Shown here one piece after another: positions 12,971-23,640 of a stretch of 64,000 nt of DNA. Under the pieces are notes generated by a model, which ran no database searches, was not told the DNA's origin, and saw only the letters and a program-made list of their open reading frames with translations. The stretch lies in the NCBI GenBank assembly GCA_947359465.1, contig OX375876.1, positions 81,490,359 through 81,554,358 on the forward strand, written 5' to 3'. The DNA is from Metellina segmentata. Lineage: Eukaryota; Arthropoda; Arachnida; Araneae; Tetragnathidae. Made by a program: the position numbers and the translations under genes. Each line of letters begins with the position of its first letter. Within the stretch, counting starts at the first letter, position 1.

Positions 12971-12985
12971 GGGTATAATATACCC
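12971..12985 (+). promoter_or_regulatory. piggyBac internal palindrome 3
   Basis: GGGTATAATATACCC, 28 bp inside the right TIR. It shares its flanks CTTTC and GCGCGCCTCCTCG with site 2. Confidence 0.6.
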
Positions 12986-13012
12986 AGCGCGCCTCCTCGT
13001 GTTTGTAAGTTT

Positions 13013-13030
13013 GGCGCGCGTGCTCGCGGG
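13013..13030 (-). repeat. piggyBac right TIR
   Basis: Perfect reverse complement of the left TIR, followed by TTAA. Confidence 0.97.
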
Positions 13031-13403
13031 TTAATACAAATAACCTAGGCCTTTTTATTTGTAGTAAATGTAGCACTTTTTCAAATGTTTCATTAGACAT
13101 GAAAATGCAAATTCAATTTTTGTTTGCTTTGAATTGTTTAAATGAAATTTGTGTCATGGATCTAGTCTCCCCTGTGAAGGATCAAGTGTCCCCATAATTG
13201 GGATGCTGCATTTTTTTCTCCCATTGTTGAAAAAAATTTATATAAAATTTAAGAATTAATTTATGAAAATAAAATAAACGTTGTATAAAAGAATACAGTT
13301 GTGCAATTTATAGTGATTCAAAACATTTAAAATATAACAATATTTTATTAAGATAAAAAATTAAAAACTGTGAAAAGGGATCAAATCTTCCCAGTCTCCT
13401 CTA

Positions 13404-13968
13404 GCTACCTTTCAGATTTTCTAAAACTACCAACTTATGTCTAATTTAAGTAGTTACTTGGATGTTTCATCATGAAACTTGCCTAAATATGTAAGCATGG
13501 GAATTTTAAATAATGTATTCACTAAACTAAAATACGATGCATCAAATATAGAACATTGCATTAAAATATGTTGAATAAATGTTGTGTGTGTGTGTGATAC
13601 TTGTGTAAACACAAAATCGGACATAGAACGGGAAGATGGACATACTAGTTCAATCAAATTCAGTCACTAAATGAATGAAGTTCTCATAAATGCAAAGTTT
13701 CATGAAAATATAATATTCAATCATTTTGACGTAGCTCTGGCACACACATAAAGACACCAAAAACGCAGGAGATAGATTTTGCATCAGATGGACGACCCAT
13801 CAACCCATATCAAGTTTTAAATCCATTTTATTTCACATGTAGATTTTAATAAATTTAAAATATTTTACTTAATTTATTTGAACACTTTCCACTTCACAAT
13901 TTATTCTCAATCTTTAAAATGAGCATTGAATGCATTTGAATAAAATTAAACAAATTCTGATCATTATT
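13404..13968. other. AT-rich stretch, nothing recognised
   Basis: Only a short (TG)n run near 13584 stands out. Confidence 0.45.
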
Positions 13969-13969
13969 T

Positions 13970-14168
13970 ACAAATACAAATATTGACGACCAGCTACAGG
14001 CTCAAGCCCAACAAGGCTGGTCCTTTGTTTATGAATTCTCCAATTCCCACTGACTATCCAATTGTGTCTTAAATTCGTACACTCCCTTTGAATTAACTAT
14101 ATTTTCTGGCAATGTGTTCCAACTGTCTATTACCCTATTAAAGTAGTAGTTTTTCCTTAAATCCCGAT
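13970..14168 (-). mobile_element. 5'-truncated CR1 LINE tail
   Basis: This is a near copy of the 3' end of the LINE at 53.8-57.7 kb. It encodes RDLRKNYYFNRVIDSWN and ends ELENS-stop, followed by the same 3' untranslated sequence and an ATTTGT-type hexamer tail. Similarity stops at 14168, as expected for incomplete reverse transcription. Unlike the larger copy it keeps a tyrosine codon where that copy has a stop, so it preserves the true C-terminus. Confidence 0.88.
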
Positions 14169-14553
14169 GATTATAATTACCATATTTATCAAAATAAAGA
14201 TACAACATTATGTTATAGTGAATGACAAAAATTCTAACAGAAATTTTTAAGTGAAAAGTACAATATTTATTTGTTTTGTCATTTTGAAAGTTACAAAACA
14301 TTTTTGCTTTGTATTAACATTCCTAAATGACCAGTATCACATATCAAAATTAATTTTAGAAATATATTGCTGTTGGTATTTTTTAATAGGACCAGGAAAA
14401 ACACTTCATTACATAAATGACTATACCAGAATATTAATTTTTAGAATCGAGAAATTCATAGTTTGATTTACGTTATTTCGACCTCAAATATATCAACCTA
14501 TACCTGTTCTATTTTTATTAAATCTTGATTCACATGTTACAACTACCATGTTG

Positions 14554-14554
<1 letters not shown>

Positions 14555-14588
<34 letters not shown>
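14555..14588. repeat. (AT)n microsatellite, left flank of hAT-like element
   Basis: An alternating AT run directly precedes the CAGGG terminus; the same run resumes after the element at 16098. Confidence 0.9.
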
Positions 14589-14591
<3 letters not shown>

Positions 14592-16094
14592 GGTGTCAAG
14601 ATTTAAATCAACAATTAAAATCATGATTTTAATCAAATGATTTTTTTTTTAAATCACTGATTTAAATCACAACTAATCTTACATTTTTATAACTAAGTAA
14701 ATACACCATAGGAAAATGACAGAAGTGGTCAAATGCTTTAATTTTTCTGCACTCATGGGGATTTCAGCACTAATGGTTACACCCAGCTCAGAGGGAACTG
14801 TGTCAATTACTGCATATGATAAAAGATTGCAACAGCCAGTTGTAACTTATTAGAATATACTATATACTGGAAACAGTAATGTAAACACACATGACATAAA
14901 TCTAAATGCCAGGAAGAGTAATGTATAAACATTCCTGATTAACAGCACTCATAATATAAACACTTAAAGGAAGTATACAACAGTTTGATTCAAAATTATA
15001 AACGAAAGAGGTGACTGATTTGATTAGTTAAAAAAACACAAGTGGGAAGTTAAGTTTTTGAGGCATTTGTTAATTAGCTCCCAAAGTGTGTGCCACAGGA
15101 GAGGTGCTGCAAAGCACCCATAACCTCCAATCTCAGCAACAGAAAAAAAGGTTAAGGTCACTGATCAAAAATTGGTTCACTCCCCAACCAAGAGCATGAT
15201 GAAGGTAATTTTATTTGTTTTATTTATATTTTCACCAACCTATGTTTTCTTATAAGTAAAATTAAAGCGTTTGTGTGTGAATTTTAAATACTTGTTGTAT
15301 TAATTATGTTTAGGTTCTTAATTCTCTAATTTCTTTTTCAAAGTGCTACAAATATGAAATGTGTATATATATGTAATAATATACCACAGATAAATATTAC
15401 ATGATGACGAGGGTGCTGTGAGAAAATTATAATTCTCTTAAGGGTGCCACCACTTGGATAAGTTTGGGAACCTCTGTGCTTGCTTATTCTTGTAGTTAGC
15501 AATAGAGATTAAAAGAGTAGAGATATACATTTTCACCCACAGCCATTAAAATGTCAGACGGAAAAAAGAAAGATCCAATATGAATTAAAACTAAGTGAAA
15601 ATCCAATTATTATTGCTGTGCGGCATTTTTTTTTTTAATCAGAATTTACTATAGTCTGATTATTTCTGAGTTCTATTCTACTTCTCAGACTATAGTTTAG
15701 GTATGTCACTTACACTTGCTGATAAATTTGATAACATGATGATGTAATTTTCTCCAAGAAAAACTATGTAGGATGTCAACTTGTGTTTTAAAGTTAAATA
15801 AATGTTAAGTAAATATTGATTTACCATGTCACAAATTGTGATTGTTTACTCAAAATAAATATTGGTTTACATGTCATGTCACAAACTCAATTTTTTATTT
15901 AACGAATTTTTATATAAACTTATATTATTATTTTTTATATAATATTTATTATATACACAGTGTTTAGGGCCTGCAGAAATTTAAATAGAAAAATCTTATT
16001 TAAATCAAAATAATCCGATTTAAATCAAAATAATCCGATTTAAATCAAATAAATCCGATTAATTGATTTTTTTTTATCATGATTTTTTTACACC

Positions 16095-16097
<3 letters not shown>
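14589..16097. mobile_element. hAT-like non-autonomous DNA transposon
   Basis: It starts CAGGGTGTCAAGATTTAAAT and ends with the reverse complement of CAGGGTGTAAAAAAATCATG. Both ends are followed by TTTAAATCA-rich subterminal repeats in several tandem copies (for example 16005-16060). CAGGG ends and insertion into an (AT)n run, consistent with an 8-bp TATATATA duplication, fit hAT. There is no transposase frame. A further hAT-type terminus (CAGAGGTTCCCAAACT, read on minus near 15478) suggests a nested fragment. It lies inside the first long intron of the UPF3-like gene. Confidence 0.7.

Positions 16098-16146
<49 letters not shown>
16098..16146. repeat. (AT)n microsatellite, right flank
   Basis: AT dinucleotide run continuing the one at 14555; the transposon split it. 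Confidence 0.9.
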
Positions 16147-16147
<1 letters not shown>

Positions 16148-16256
16148 CATATCTCTCAACACAGAAAATATTAAATTTAATTGGAGGAACGCAGTTGTGT
16201 TCGAAAAATTCGGCGTTGTTTGGCAAGAAATGTTAAAGTAACAGAAAATTGTTTAC

Positions 16257-16363
16257 CGCATGTCAGCTTTCACAAAGTAAATGTAATCATGCTCTGGCAA
16301 AGGCGAAAATTGTTCCACAAATTGCTCCTCTGTCATAGTTGGTGGAAGCCGTCTTATAATTAC
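16257..16363 (-). CDS. Upf3: UPF3-like, coding exon 2
   Basis: 107 nt with acceptor AG at 16364-16365 and donor GTAAAC at 16251-16256. It encodes 35 residues starting VIIRRLPPTMTEEQF, then PLPEHDYIYFVKADM, with two bases left over. This is the start of the Smg4/UPF3 RNP-like domain, which in UPF3 proteins binds UPF2 in nonsense-mediated mRNA decay. The IRRLPP and PLPEHD blocks are characteristic. The next exon should encode the AYINF strand; I searched the minus strand down to base 1 for it and did not find it. The gene therefore either has introns longer than 16 kb or is truncated. Confidence 0.85.
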
Positions 16364-16449
16364 CTATTTATTAGATAACAAAAAATTAATGCAGCAATTC
16401 CAAGTCGTACACAAAAATGCAACACAAAAGTTTTTCTGCTTCTCCATAC

Positions 16450-16557
16450 CTTGGTTTGAAATGCCTTGTCGCGTTTCATTTTTGACTTGAAACTATCGGA
16501 ACAATTGGGCTTGATTTTTACAGCTAAAGATCTTCCTTTAGAATTAATTGTTGACAT
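16450..16557 (-). CDS. Upf3: UPF3-like, coding exon 1
   Basis: ATG at 16555-16557 opens 36 codons (MSTINSKGRSLAVKIKP ... AFQTK) that end exactly at a donor GTATGG (16444-16449), phase 0. Joining it to exon 2 places a basic leader in front of VIIRRLPP, as in other UPF3 proteins. The intron is only 86 bp. The leader itself is not conserved, so identity rests on exon 2. The same frame continues upstream to another ATG, but the chosen start has A/T-rich upstream context common to invertebrate genes. A SINE begins about 60 bp upstream. Confidence 0.72.
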
Positions 16558-16614
16558 TTTTCCAAATTGAAAATATTGCAAAACAGTTTAGATGTTTTTC
16601 TTCTACTTTGTGGC

Positions 16615-16850
16615 ATACAGTAGCCTAGTTGGTTAAGCAAAGGATTAGCAATCGGAGGGTTACGAGTTCGCACTCGGTCCAGTCAATGACCGTCGTGTAC
16701 GTGGAGGTAGGTGCACGTTAAATCTGTAGTGCCCTCAAATGTCTTTACGTAGGGAAATTCCGCGATTAAAGTGTCAGCTCAAACGCTGAACTAGTTCACA
16801 GGTGGGCACGCATAAGATCAATGAAAGCCGCATCCCGGTTTTTCACAAAA
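16615..16850 (+). repeat. tRNA-derived SINE
   Basis: An A-box-like TAGCCTAGTTGGTTAAGC and a B-box-like GGTTACGAGTTCGCAC sit at tRNA spacing, followed by a shared body (GACCGTCGTGTAC, GTGCACGTTAAAT). It is related to the SINEs clustered at 24-31 kb. Confidence 0.75.
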
Positions 16851-17047
16851 AATATAAATTGAACACAATAGTTAAATTGTATCATTATACAAAAAAAAAT
16901 TAACTACATTAATGTGTTTACATATTTTATATAAGTATTAAGTGTTGTATAAAACTAGCGTCTGCGCGACATCATAGTGCAGATCGTGATTGGTTGCAAA
17001 ATTTCCTCAATGTAACGACTCATGAAGATCCTAACGAAAGTTTCTAC

Positions 17048-17137
17048 TGGAAACAAAATACGAGCGCCTCAATGGAGTAAGAACTCCAGACAAGCGAGAG
17101 ACATTTCGAAGGAGCCGAAAATGCAATGCGCATGAGC
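17048..17137 (-). promoter_or_regulatory. promoter-like block upstream of UPF3 exon 1
   Basis: On minus, an NRF1-like TGCGCAT site (about 17127-17137) precedes TGGAGTTCTTACTCC, TTGAG and CGCTCGTA by about 40 bp. A close copy of this arrangement occurs on plus at 27786-27865. It lies about 500 bp upstream of the UPF3 start on the same strand, so it could be that gene's core promoter, or a repeat-borne promoter. Functional role is inference. Confidence 0.3.
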
Positions 17138-17392
17138 GAACTTTCTTTGGTGATTTCGCTATTCTTGTCGCCAATTTAATGTAGGATTCTAGCAGTCCTG
17201 CTGTAGATCAGCATTTGCCATTTGGATTGTATAGATGAAAGCGGAAGGACAAGGAATTTTGAGTAGTGGTCTTTTGTGTGCCGACCAAATGTTTTCTATT
17301 TAGAAGCCAAATTTTAGTAAGCAATAATATTTTAATTTATTGAAGATTTTCATTCCTATCCATTTGTTTCGCAAATTGTTTTGTTCCTTTAA

Positions 17393-18430
17393 GTTAGCTT
17401 GTATTAAATGCTATCCTACGGAATAAACTTTTTGACGGACAGATGAAGGCTCTTCATTTACTTATTTTTCCTGCATTTTATATCCCGTTTTGAAATGTAT
17501 TGTTCCCTTGCTGTGCTAAATCGTGAATAACGTTGAGTTAGCTTGTTTTTAAGTGCTACCCAACGGAATTGACTTTTTGGCGCGCAGATAAAAATCCTCT
17601 GTCAGTTGCATATTTTACGTATTTTATTCCTTTATGTGTTGTATTGTTCATTTGCTTCGTTAAATAGTTAGTAACGTTGAGTTAGCTTGTTTTTAAGTGC
17701 TACCCAACGGAATTGACTTTTTGACGGGCAGATGAAAATTCTCGGTCAGTTGCATATTTTATTCATTTATATCCCTTTTTTGTACTGTTCATTTGCTTCA
17801 TTAAATGGTGAATAACTTTGGGTTAGCTTGTTTTTAAATTAATATGGTAAATGGTTAGGTTGTCTTTCCTTGGTTGTGGCACAATGATTATGCCCACTGC
17901 ACTAGCAACCTGTGAGTTGTAGGAAGTACAGGTGTGATTCCTCTGTAATTGTATTTCTCTCTCCTGTGCCAGTAAAAATTTCATTTTGTGCATGTATTAC
18001 TTGATGTTGTACATCATGCGTCTATTGCAACAAGGCCAAATATGGCCCTTGCACCATAAAAAATCAACACTTCTGGCATCTTTCTCTTTGGGATTGAACC
18101 TAGGTTGTAGTCAATATCATGTTATGTTTTACCTGTGTGGCAAATTCAACTCCTTAAATATTAATTGCTTTTTATGGTGTAATCCCTAATAATGTATATA
18201 TTATTTGCTTGCTATGCTAAGTGGTGAATCGTGTTGCGTTTGCTTGTTTATAAATGCTACTCAACTAAATTCCCTTTTTGGTGGGCAGTGAAAAGTTTTG
18301 TTCATTCACATATTTGAATATTAAATACGTATTGTTCACTTTATTCATTATTTGCAAGTTACATTGAGTTAGCTTGTTTTTAATGCTACCTATCAAAATT
18401 AACTGAGAATATTTTGTGTTTAAATAATAT
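17393..18430 (+). repeat. tandem array of about 144-bp monomers
   Basis: Monomers start with GTTAGCTTG at 17393, 17537, 17681 and 17822, and resume at about 18235 and 18368. Spacings of 144, 144 and 141 bp fix the unit. Shared internal blocks are GCTACCCAACGGAATTGACT, CAGATGAAAAT and TTCATTTGCTTCGTTAAAT. A SINE interrupts the fourth unit, explaining the 413-bp gap. Diverged monomers recur on minus near 61.2 kb next to Helitron-like DNA. Confidence 0.85.
17870..18071 (+). repeat. tRNA-like SINE, second family, copy 1
   Basis: It shares with 18921-19110 the order CACTGC-CTAGCAACC, a B-box-like segment, TGTATTTCTCTC, GTGCCAGTAAAA, and GGCCAAATATGGCCCTTGCA followed by CCATAAAAA. It is inserted in the tandem array. 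Confidence 0.65.
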
Positions 18431-18920
18431 TCCTTTTTCTTATAGATGTGATGTATGTGTTTCTTTCATCAATTTTTTTACCAGCTACTAAAGTAAAAAT
18501 TTTCTTACTGTGGTAAATTGTTCTGCTGATTTGTTAGATGTGTTGAAAATATCTTAATTCCTTTATTGTGAGTTCATTTAGTTGAATTTTTTTAATTATT
18601 ATTGTAAGCTAAGAATGTAAGATGGTAAATAATTTAAGAATTTATTTTGCTTGAAAAAACCTGTACGTCCCATTTCAGCCTCTACTCCCAACCATCTGTC
18701 ACTGAATTGATGTAGGATCACATTCCTTATCACTGGAAACAGGATTTTCATTTTACTCTAAAGGTGAAAGTAGATATTACATTCAATAAAAACTTGTTCA
18801 TTTTCATTCTGCCACTTTGCACTGATCTCAAATGTATGTTATATATAAACTTTTTATTTTTGGAGAATAATTTTCAACTCATTCTTTATGCTAGTAATTC
18901 TTTTAAATTTCAATAATTTA
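18431..18920. other. AT-rich stretch, nothing recognised
   Basis: No reading frame or repeat could be supported. Confidence 0.4.
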
Positions 18921-19110
18921 TTCCCACAGCACAGTCCATTGCTCTAGCAACCTGCAATGTAGGAGGCATGGGTTCAATTCCTGAATGTATTTCTCTCTTG
19001 TATGTCAGTAAAACTGTCTTTGTGTGTGTATGTCCATTACTTGATATTCTATATTCTACACCTTGTGCAGTACGGTCGAATTTGGCCCTTTCTCCATAAA
19101 AACCCAACCT
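18921..19110 (+). repeat. tRNA-like SINE, second family, copy 2
   Basis: A tRNA-like head with B box GGGTTCAATTCC, the same body as copy 1 and the same 3' end (TTTGGCCCTT, CCATAAAAACC). A 3' fragment of the same family lies at 19348-19412. Confidence 0.68.
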
Positions 19111-19347
19111 GAACCATTAAAATAACATTTTAAATTGCCAAGCAAGATCTATAGAAGTTATTGATCACCAAGCACATTTCTTTTATTTCTATTCAAATAT
19201 TGAGTACTGTACAAAGTAGAATAGAATACACACATCTGGAGTCCAGGAGGGCAGACTGTTAAGTGAAAGTTATTTGGGTATTAAATTATATGTGTTATGG
19301 CTAAAAAAGTTAGTATATGCTATATTATTTAATCATGTACACCTTTA

Positions 19348-19412
19348 GAAGTGACGATGAACTTTGCAAAACTCCCAAAAGTGCATGGCCCTTGCAGCAT
19401 AAAAACCAACCA
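19348..19412 (+). repeat. SINE second family, 3' fragment
   Basis: Shares GCATGGCCCTTGCAGCATAA and AAACCAACC with the ends of the two copies upstream. Confidence 0.5.
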
Positions 19413-20795
19413 AAAGAAATTTAATACAAGCATCAATATTAAAAATTGTTGAAAAAATTCATTATCTTCACAGCTGCTCTTAATATTATTGATTCATTAC
19501 ACAATGTGCACTTGAAAATTTATTAAAATTATAAGATTTTATTTATTTTACTGTATTGAGTAACCACTCAAGTAGTCAAAAGAACACCTTTTTTAAATCA
19601 ATTAAATTTTACTTGAATGAGATTTTTGTCATTCAAACACATGTATTACTACACAGAACGCAGATCTTCAAATTTTAAATAAAAATTGTCAATATATTGT
19701 GGACATATAACTGATTCAAATTTATGATCTCAAAATATGTGAAAATAACTTATTCAATCCTGTATATTGGAAAATCATAATGCTAGTAATTAATCTTCAT
19801 TTAAAAATGTGAAATAAAACTTATTTTAATTATTTTTCCACTTTACCTACTCATTTACTATAGTAACGAATATTTTGTAGTGCCTTATTTATAGTTCTTT
19901 ATGAAAAACCCATTTTTATTTATAAAATTAAAGCATTCTATATACACATCCCTTAGATAGGTTTTACTTGTAAAATTTAAACAGCATAGTTTGGAAAACT
20001 TGCAAGTTTCATTACAAGAATTATTTTAGCCAAACAGGTAAATAATCTTCAAAGATCAAGATTAAAAAAAAGCATCTAATCTGAAATTTAACCTCTAGTG
20101 AAGTTTCAATACGTTCAGTTATTCGTTTTTAAATAGTTATAATGATAACCTATCTAGTGGGGTATTGTAGATAATGTATGTATATTCACCTCATGTCACC
20201 CAGAAATTGGATATATATATATCTTTAGGAAAATAACTTAACAACCATAAAGACATGTAATTGGGACACCTTTTTTGTTGAAAGATTACCAACAGTAAGA
20301 GAAAAGATTATTTAATTAAATGTCCAAGCACAATGGAATTATATAGGATTCATATATGAATAGGTAATTTATCAAATATTAAAACATTTTTTTGAGTAAT
20401 ACTACAAAAAAGCGAGCGTTGATTTGAAAAATTGGTAACTATATGGAACACCTAAATAATTTGTCAAGCTCCTAATTAACTAATAAGTGCTTGAGTAAAG
20501 TACAGTGAATAGTGTTGGAAAATGTTCAGAAAATCTTCAATATGGCTTTTACAAATTAAGTAACTCTTGTCCTTGTCAATGTTACATTCAACCAGCTTTG
20601 CATCTAAAATCTCAAGCATTGTAGTTTCCTAGTAATGGTGTATGCATCGATTTTGAGGCTATTCTAGAGAATAAAGAATTCGCCCCTAATCTTTTATAAA
20701 ACTTTTAAATGCCTTTTCAAATATTTTTGGCAGAAAAAATATTGTTTTTTTATTAAAAATGTCTAAATTTTAACTTAATTGTTTTTTTTTATATA
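19413..20795. other. AT-rich stretch, nothing recognised
   Basis: Very AT-rich; no supported gene or ordered repeat. Confidence 0.45.
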
Positions 20796-20800
20796 TATAC

Positions 20801-21000
20801 AGTAGCTCCCAAAAGATGTTCGTACACATTAAAAATTTGCAATAAAAAACCGCTGTAGCCTGGAATTGCATTCGAATATATGAAATCCTGTATTTTTTCA
20901 TATCTCCATGTGATTCTCTGAATAAAACAACATTTTTTTGTTTAAATATTGAATTATTTTCTTTATATATATTTATGTGACTTACTGTGGGGGTAACTCT
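20801..21000. mobile_element. Tc1-like terminal fragment
   Basis: TACAGTAGCTCCCAAAAGAT (from 20799) followed by GTTCGTACAC is a typical Tc1-group terminus. The partner end is absent, and the remnant runs into the LINE at 21.02 kb. Confidence 0.4.
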
Positions 21001-21019
21001 AAAGAGTGCCAGCACCGTG

Positions 21020-23060
21020 ACCAGTAGTCTATTGTACTAAAAACCCCGACTGATCTAATAAAAACAGATTGCCGAAATAAATTTCATCATGTACCCGATT
21101 GGAATGTTTGGTAATTCCTAGGGTTCAATACAATGGTATCCCAGATACTCGAAACGTTGGGTAGAGTAACAATCACACAAAACGTGTACAGGACCCTCCT
21201 CTGCCATCTACGTAATGGGTCATCTATAACAACCATAAGGTTGAGGCGTCTATTTAGGATACAATGGCCAATAGCTACCCTGATTTCTTTTCTGCTCAAT
21301 TTCAGAAGTTCCCTCGACCAGAGAGATTGTTGATTGAGCTCTTTAGCTTGTCTTTGATCTGTAGTGATAATCTATTTTTATCTAAATCTACCTTTTGCAT
21401 CCAACCACATAACAGATCATTATGCAGAAGCCAGGCCAAAACAGGCTCTGGTCTAAAAAAATGGCATTTCATATCCACGTTTTGCTAGTTGGTCTGCTAT
21501 TTCATTACCCTCAATGACCAGGGACCCACATAAGAGACACTTCGTTTCTCTCAGCCAAACCCACAAGTGCATTGTGACATTCCCACACTGCTATTGAAGA
21601 AAAGCAGTGTCCCTGCAAAACCTTTAGGCCTTCTTGCTGTCAGAGAAGATCTTTAAGACCATCTTAACAACCCCAATATAGAGGCAGTTGTAAGTACAAG
21701 TAGAGATCGCTAGAAACTCAGCCTCATATACAGTGGAGATCTTACCTTGAAAGATAGCTTTATTTTTCGATTAGGACAAAAAGCACCTGAACCAGTGCCA
21801 TGATATGTTTTTGAACCATCTGTGTACCAAATTTCATCACCTCCCCTGATCAGACTGGAGACAAATGTCAAGTTGTAAAGATAATGTTGTATTTGGCTTG
21901 AAAGCAAAACTGCTTTAACATCCAATCACGTCTCATTAGTAGATAAAGATGTTCTTTTACCTGCTTAGCAACATTTTTAAACATAGACATTTCATAGGGC
22001 GATTTCCATAGACCCATGAGTTTGAGGCGTTGTGAACACGAAAATACCTCAAATCCCACTTGTTTATGTAGTAGTAGGAGTCCTAGAAGCATTTCTGGAC
22101 TCTGTGATGGAATGGTACGCATTACACTTGAAATTGCAACGGTTGCCATTCTCTGTAGACTAGTGAGTTCTTCTTCACTGTCTCATTACGGGTTCTACTC
22201 CACCAGGCAATGGCCCCATAAGATACCATTGGAGTAATCACTCAGTACATATCCAGTGCAACATTTTTGGCGTTAGACCCCAGTTAATTCCTACGGCACG
22301 TCTGCAAGCCCAGAACACTTTTGGCCCTGCTCGTGCACTATTGGAGCATGTAAGCTCCATGTCAAGGTAACTCCTAGATACTTCCTCGTCTGAATATACA
22401 AGTGGTGTTCCAAAGAATTTTTAGCTAATGCATATCTCGCAGCCTTTTCGGGGTAAACAGGACTAAGCTAGTTTTGCTGGAGTTAACCGACAGGTTCACC
22501 TCTCTGCACCAGTTTTCAATCTTTTTAGGGCAGTGTGCTCATGATATCAGTTATAGTATTCTGGAACTTACCTCTTGTGACCATTGTTGTCATCAGCATA
22601 ACCTAGACAGTACTGGCCCAGAAAGTGAGTGCTGTTTAGGAGCTCGTCAACAACTAGGCTCCATAATAATTGTGACAACACACCTGCCTGTGGACAGCTT
22701 TTACAGTGAGTGTGTCTCCCAGCTCTACAGTGAGTGTGTTTCCCAGCTCGAGCCATACTTGTCTCAAGCATATATTTTATCCAGGTGCAAACCAATGGGT
22801 TAACTTTTCGTTTGATAAGAGATTACATCCGTTGGAACTCTATCAAAGGCCCCCGCAATATCTAGAAAGGCAGCCAAAGCAATTTCCTTTTCATTAACCG
22901 CTCTATCAAGGACCGTAACAAGATCGCATAGGGAAGTCTCTGTAGATTTCCCAGGCTGATAGGCGTGTTGAAATCTTGATAGGGATTCAATTTTTAGAAC
23001 CTCGTCTCTCTCTCTCTCTCTAATGTATCTTTCAATCAATTTCTCCAAATTCTTAAGAAG
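21020..23060 (-). pseudogene. dead LINE with RT and RNase H (I/LOA-like)
   Basis: Read on minus, in order but across many frames. RT fingers: YQPGKSTETSLCDLV and AAFLDIAGAFDRVP (about 22.8-23.0 kb). RT palm: CPQAGVLSQLLWSLVVDELL and GYADD (about 22.57-22.7 kb). Then a YLGVTL/WGLTPKM thumb region (about 22.25-22.4 kb). RNase H: WYTDGSKT with GTGSGAF (about 21.8 kb) and WVPGH ... GNEIADQLAKRG (about 21.5 kb). Last is a cysteine-poor tail with HVLCDC (about 21.2 kb). An RNase H after the RT points to the I/LOA/R1 side of LINEs rather than CR1. There are stops and frameshifts in every domain; it cannot be active. Confidence 0.85.
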
Positions 23061-23239
23061 AAATGACGTTAGGCTAATAAGTCTGAAGGCTTTAGCTTCA
23101 TTGTTTCCTTTCTCGCACCACCCACTCGTAGCTCTACGTAACGATATGCACCTGTCTTACGTTTTTACAGATCTGTGTGGCTCAAGTATAATGCAACACC
23201 CTTAATTAATGAGCGCACTCACTGAGCATCTTCCCATGG

Positions 23240-23640
23240 GCGCCCATGACTTAATGGGTTTGTACAGGATATTGCTTTTTCAGGTCTCTGGTAAAAATTC
23301 AATAGCACCCTCTTAGGTGCACCCATGAATCAAAAACAGATACATGTCTTTTCTATATATTCGCGTAGATACGTCCATGAATTAAAAAGGATATATTGCT
23401 TTTTTCGGGCCTGAGGAGCGTAATGAATTATGTGGCCCATGAATTGAAAAAAAAATATATATATATATACATATTTGCTTTCATACGGGTAGGTGGGCTT
23501 AAGCCGGTACGCATGTGCGCTCCTGTGAATTAAAAGGTGATTTTTTTTTCAAGACTAGGGTGGCATATGCTCCCTTATCTCCCTTGGTGAATGTTTCCAT
23601 TGATAAAGGCATTTGCTTTATATCCTCTGAGGGAAATTTA
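23240..23640 (+). repeat. decayed tandem repeat
   Basis: A motif like CCCATGAATTAAAAA followed by GGATATATTGCTTTT recurs at about 23243, 23319, 23371, 23426 and 23523 with uneven spacing (53-96 bp). The order of blocks is kept but identity is low. Confidence 0.45.

Larger units (their letters stand above)
10868..13030 (+). mobile_element. complete piggyBac transposon with perfect TIRs
   Basis: An 18-bp TIR CCCGCGAGCACGCGCGCC (10868-10885) is matched perfectly by its reverse complement at 13013-13030. TTAA duplications flank it at 10864-10867 and 13031-13034. TTAA target choice is diagnostic of piggyBac. The 2163-bp element holds one transposase gene with all catalytic residues. Its GC-rich tips contrast with the AT-rich surroundings. 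It is inserted in the 3' flank of a pogo transposase remnant. Confidence 0.97.
8630..13401 (+). mobile_element. pogo-like DNA transposon with two nested insertions
   Basis: Left terminus at 8630 (AGAGACTGGGGACACTTGAT) and the reverse complement of the right terminus at 13401 (GAGGAGACTGGGAAGATTTG) form imperfect TIRs flanked by TA (8628-8629 and 13402-13403). A second inverted pair lies further in: the GGGACACTTGATCC-type repeat at about 8639 faces GGATCAAGTGTCCC at about 13179. The interior holds a pogo/Tigger transposase remnant (9917-10840), a Helitron-like fragment and a complete piggyBac, so the original element was probably close to 1.8-2.5 kb. Confidence 0.6.
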
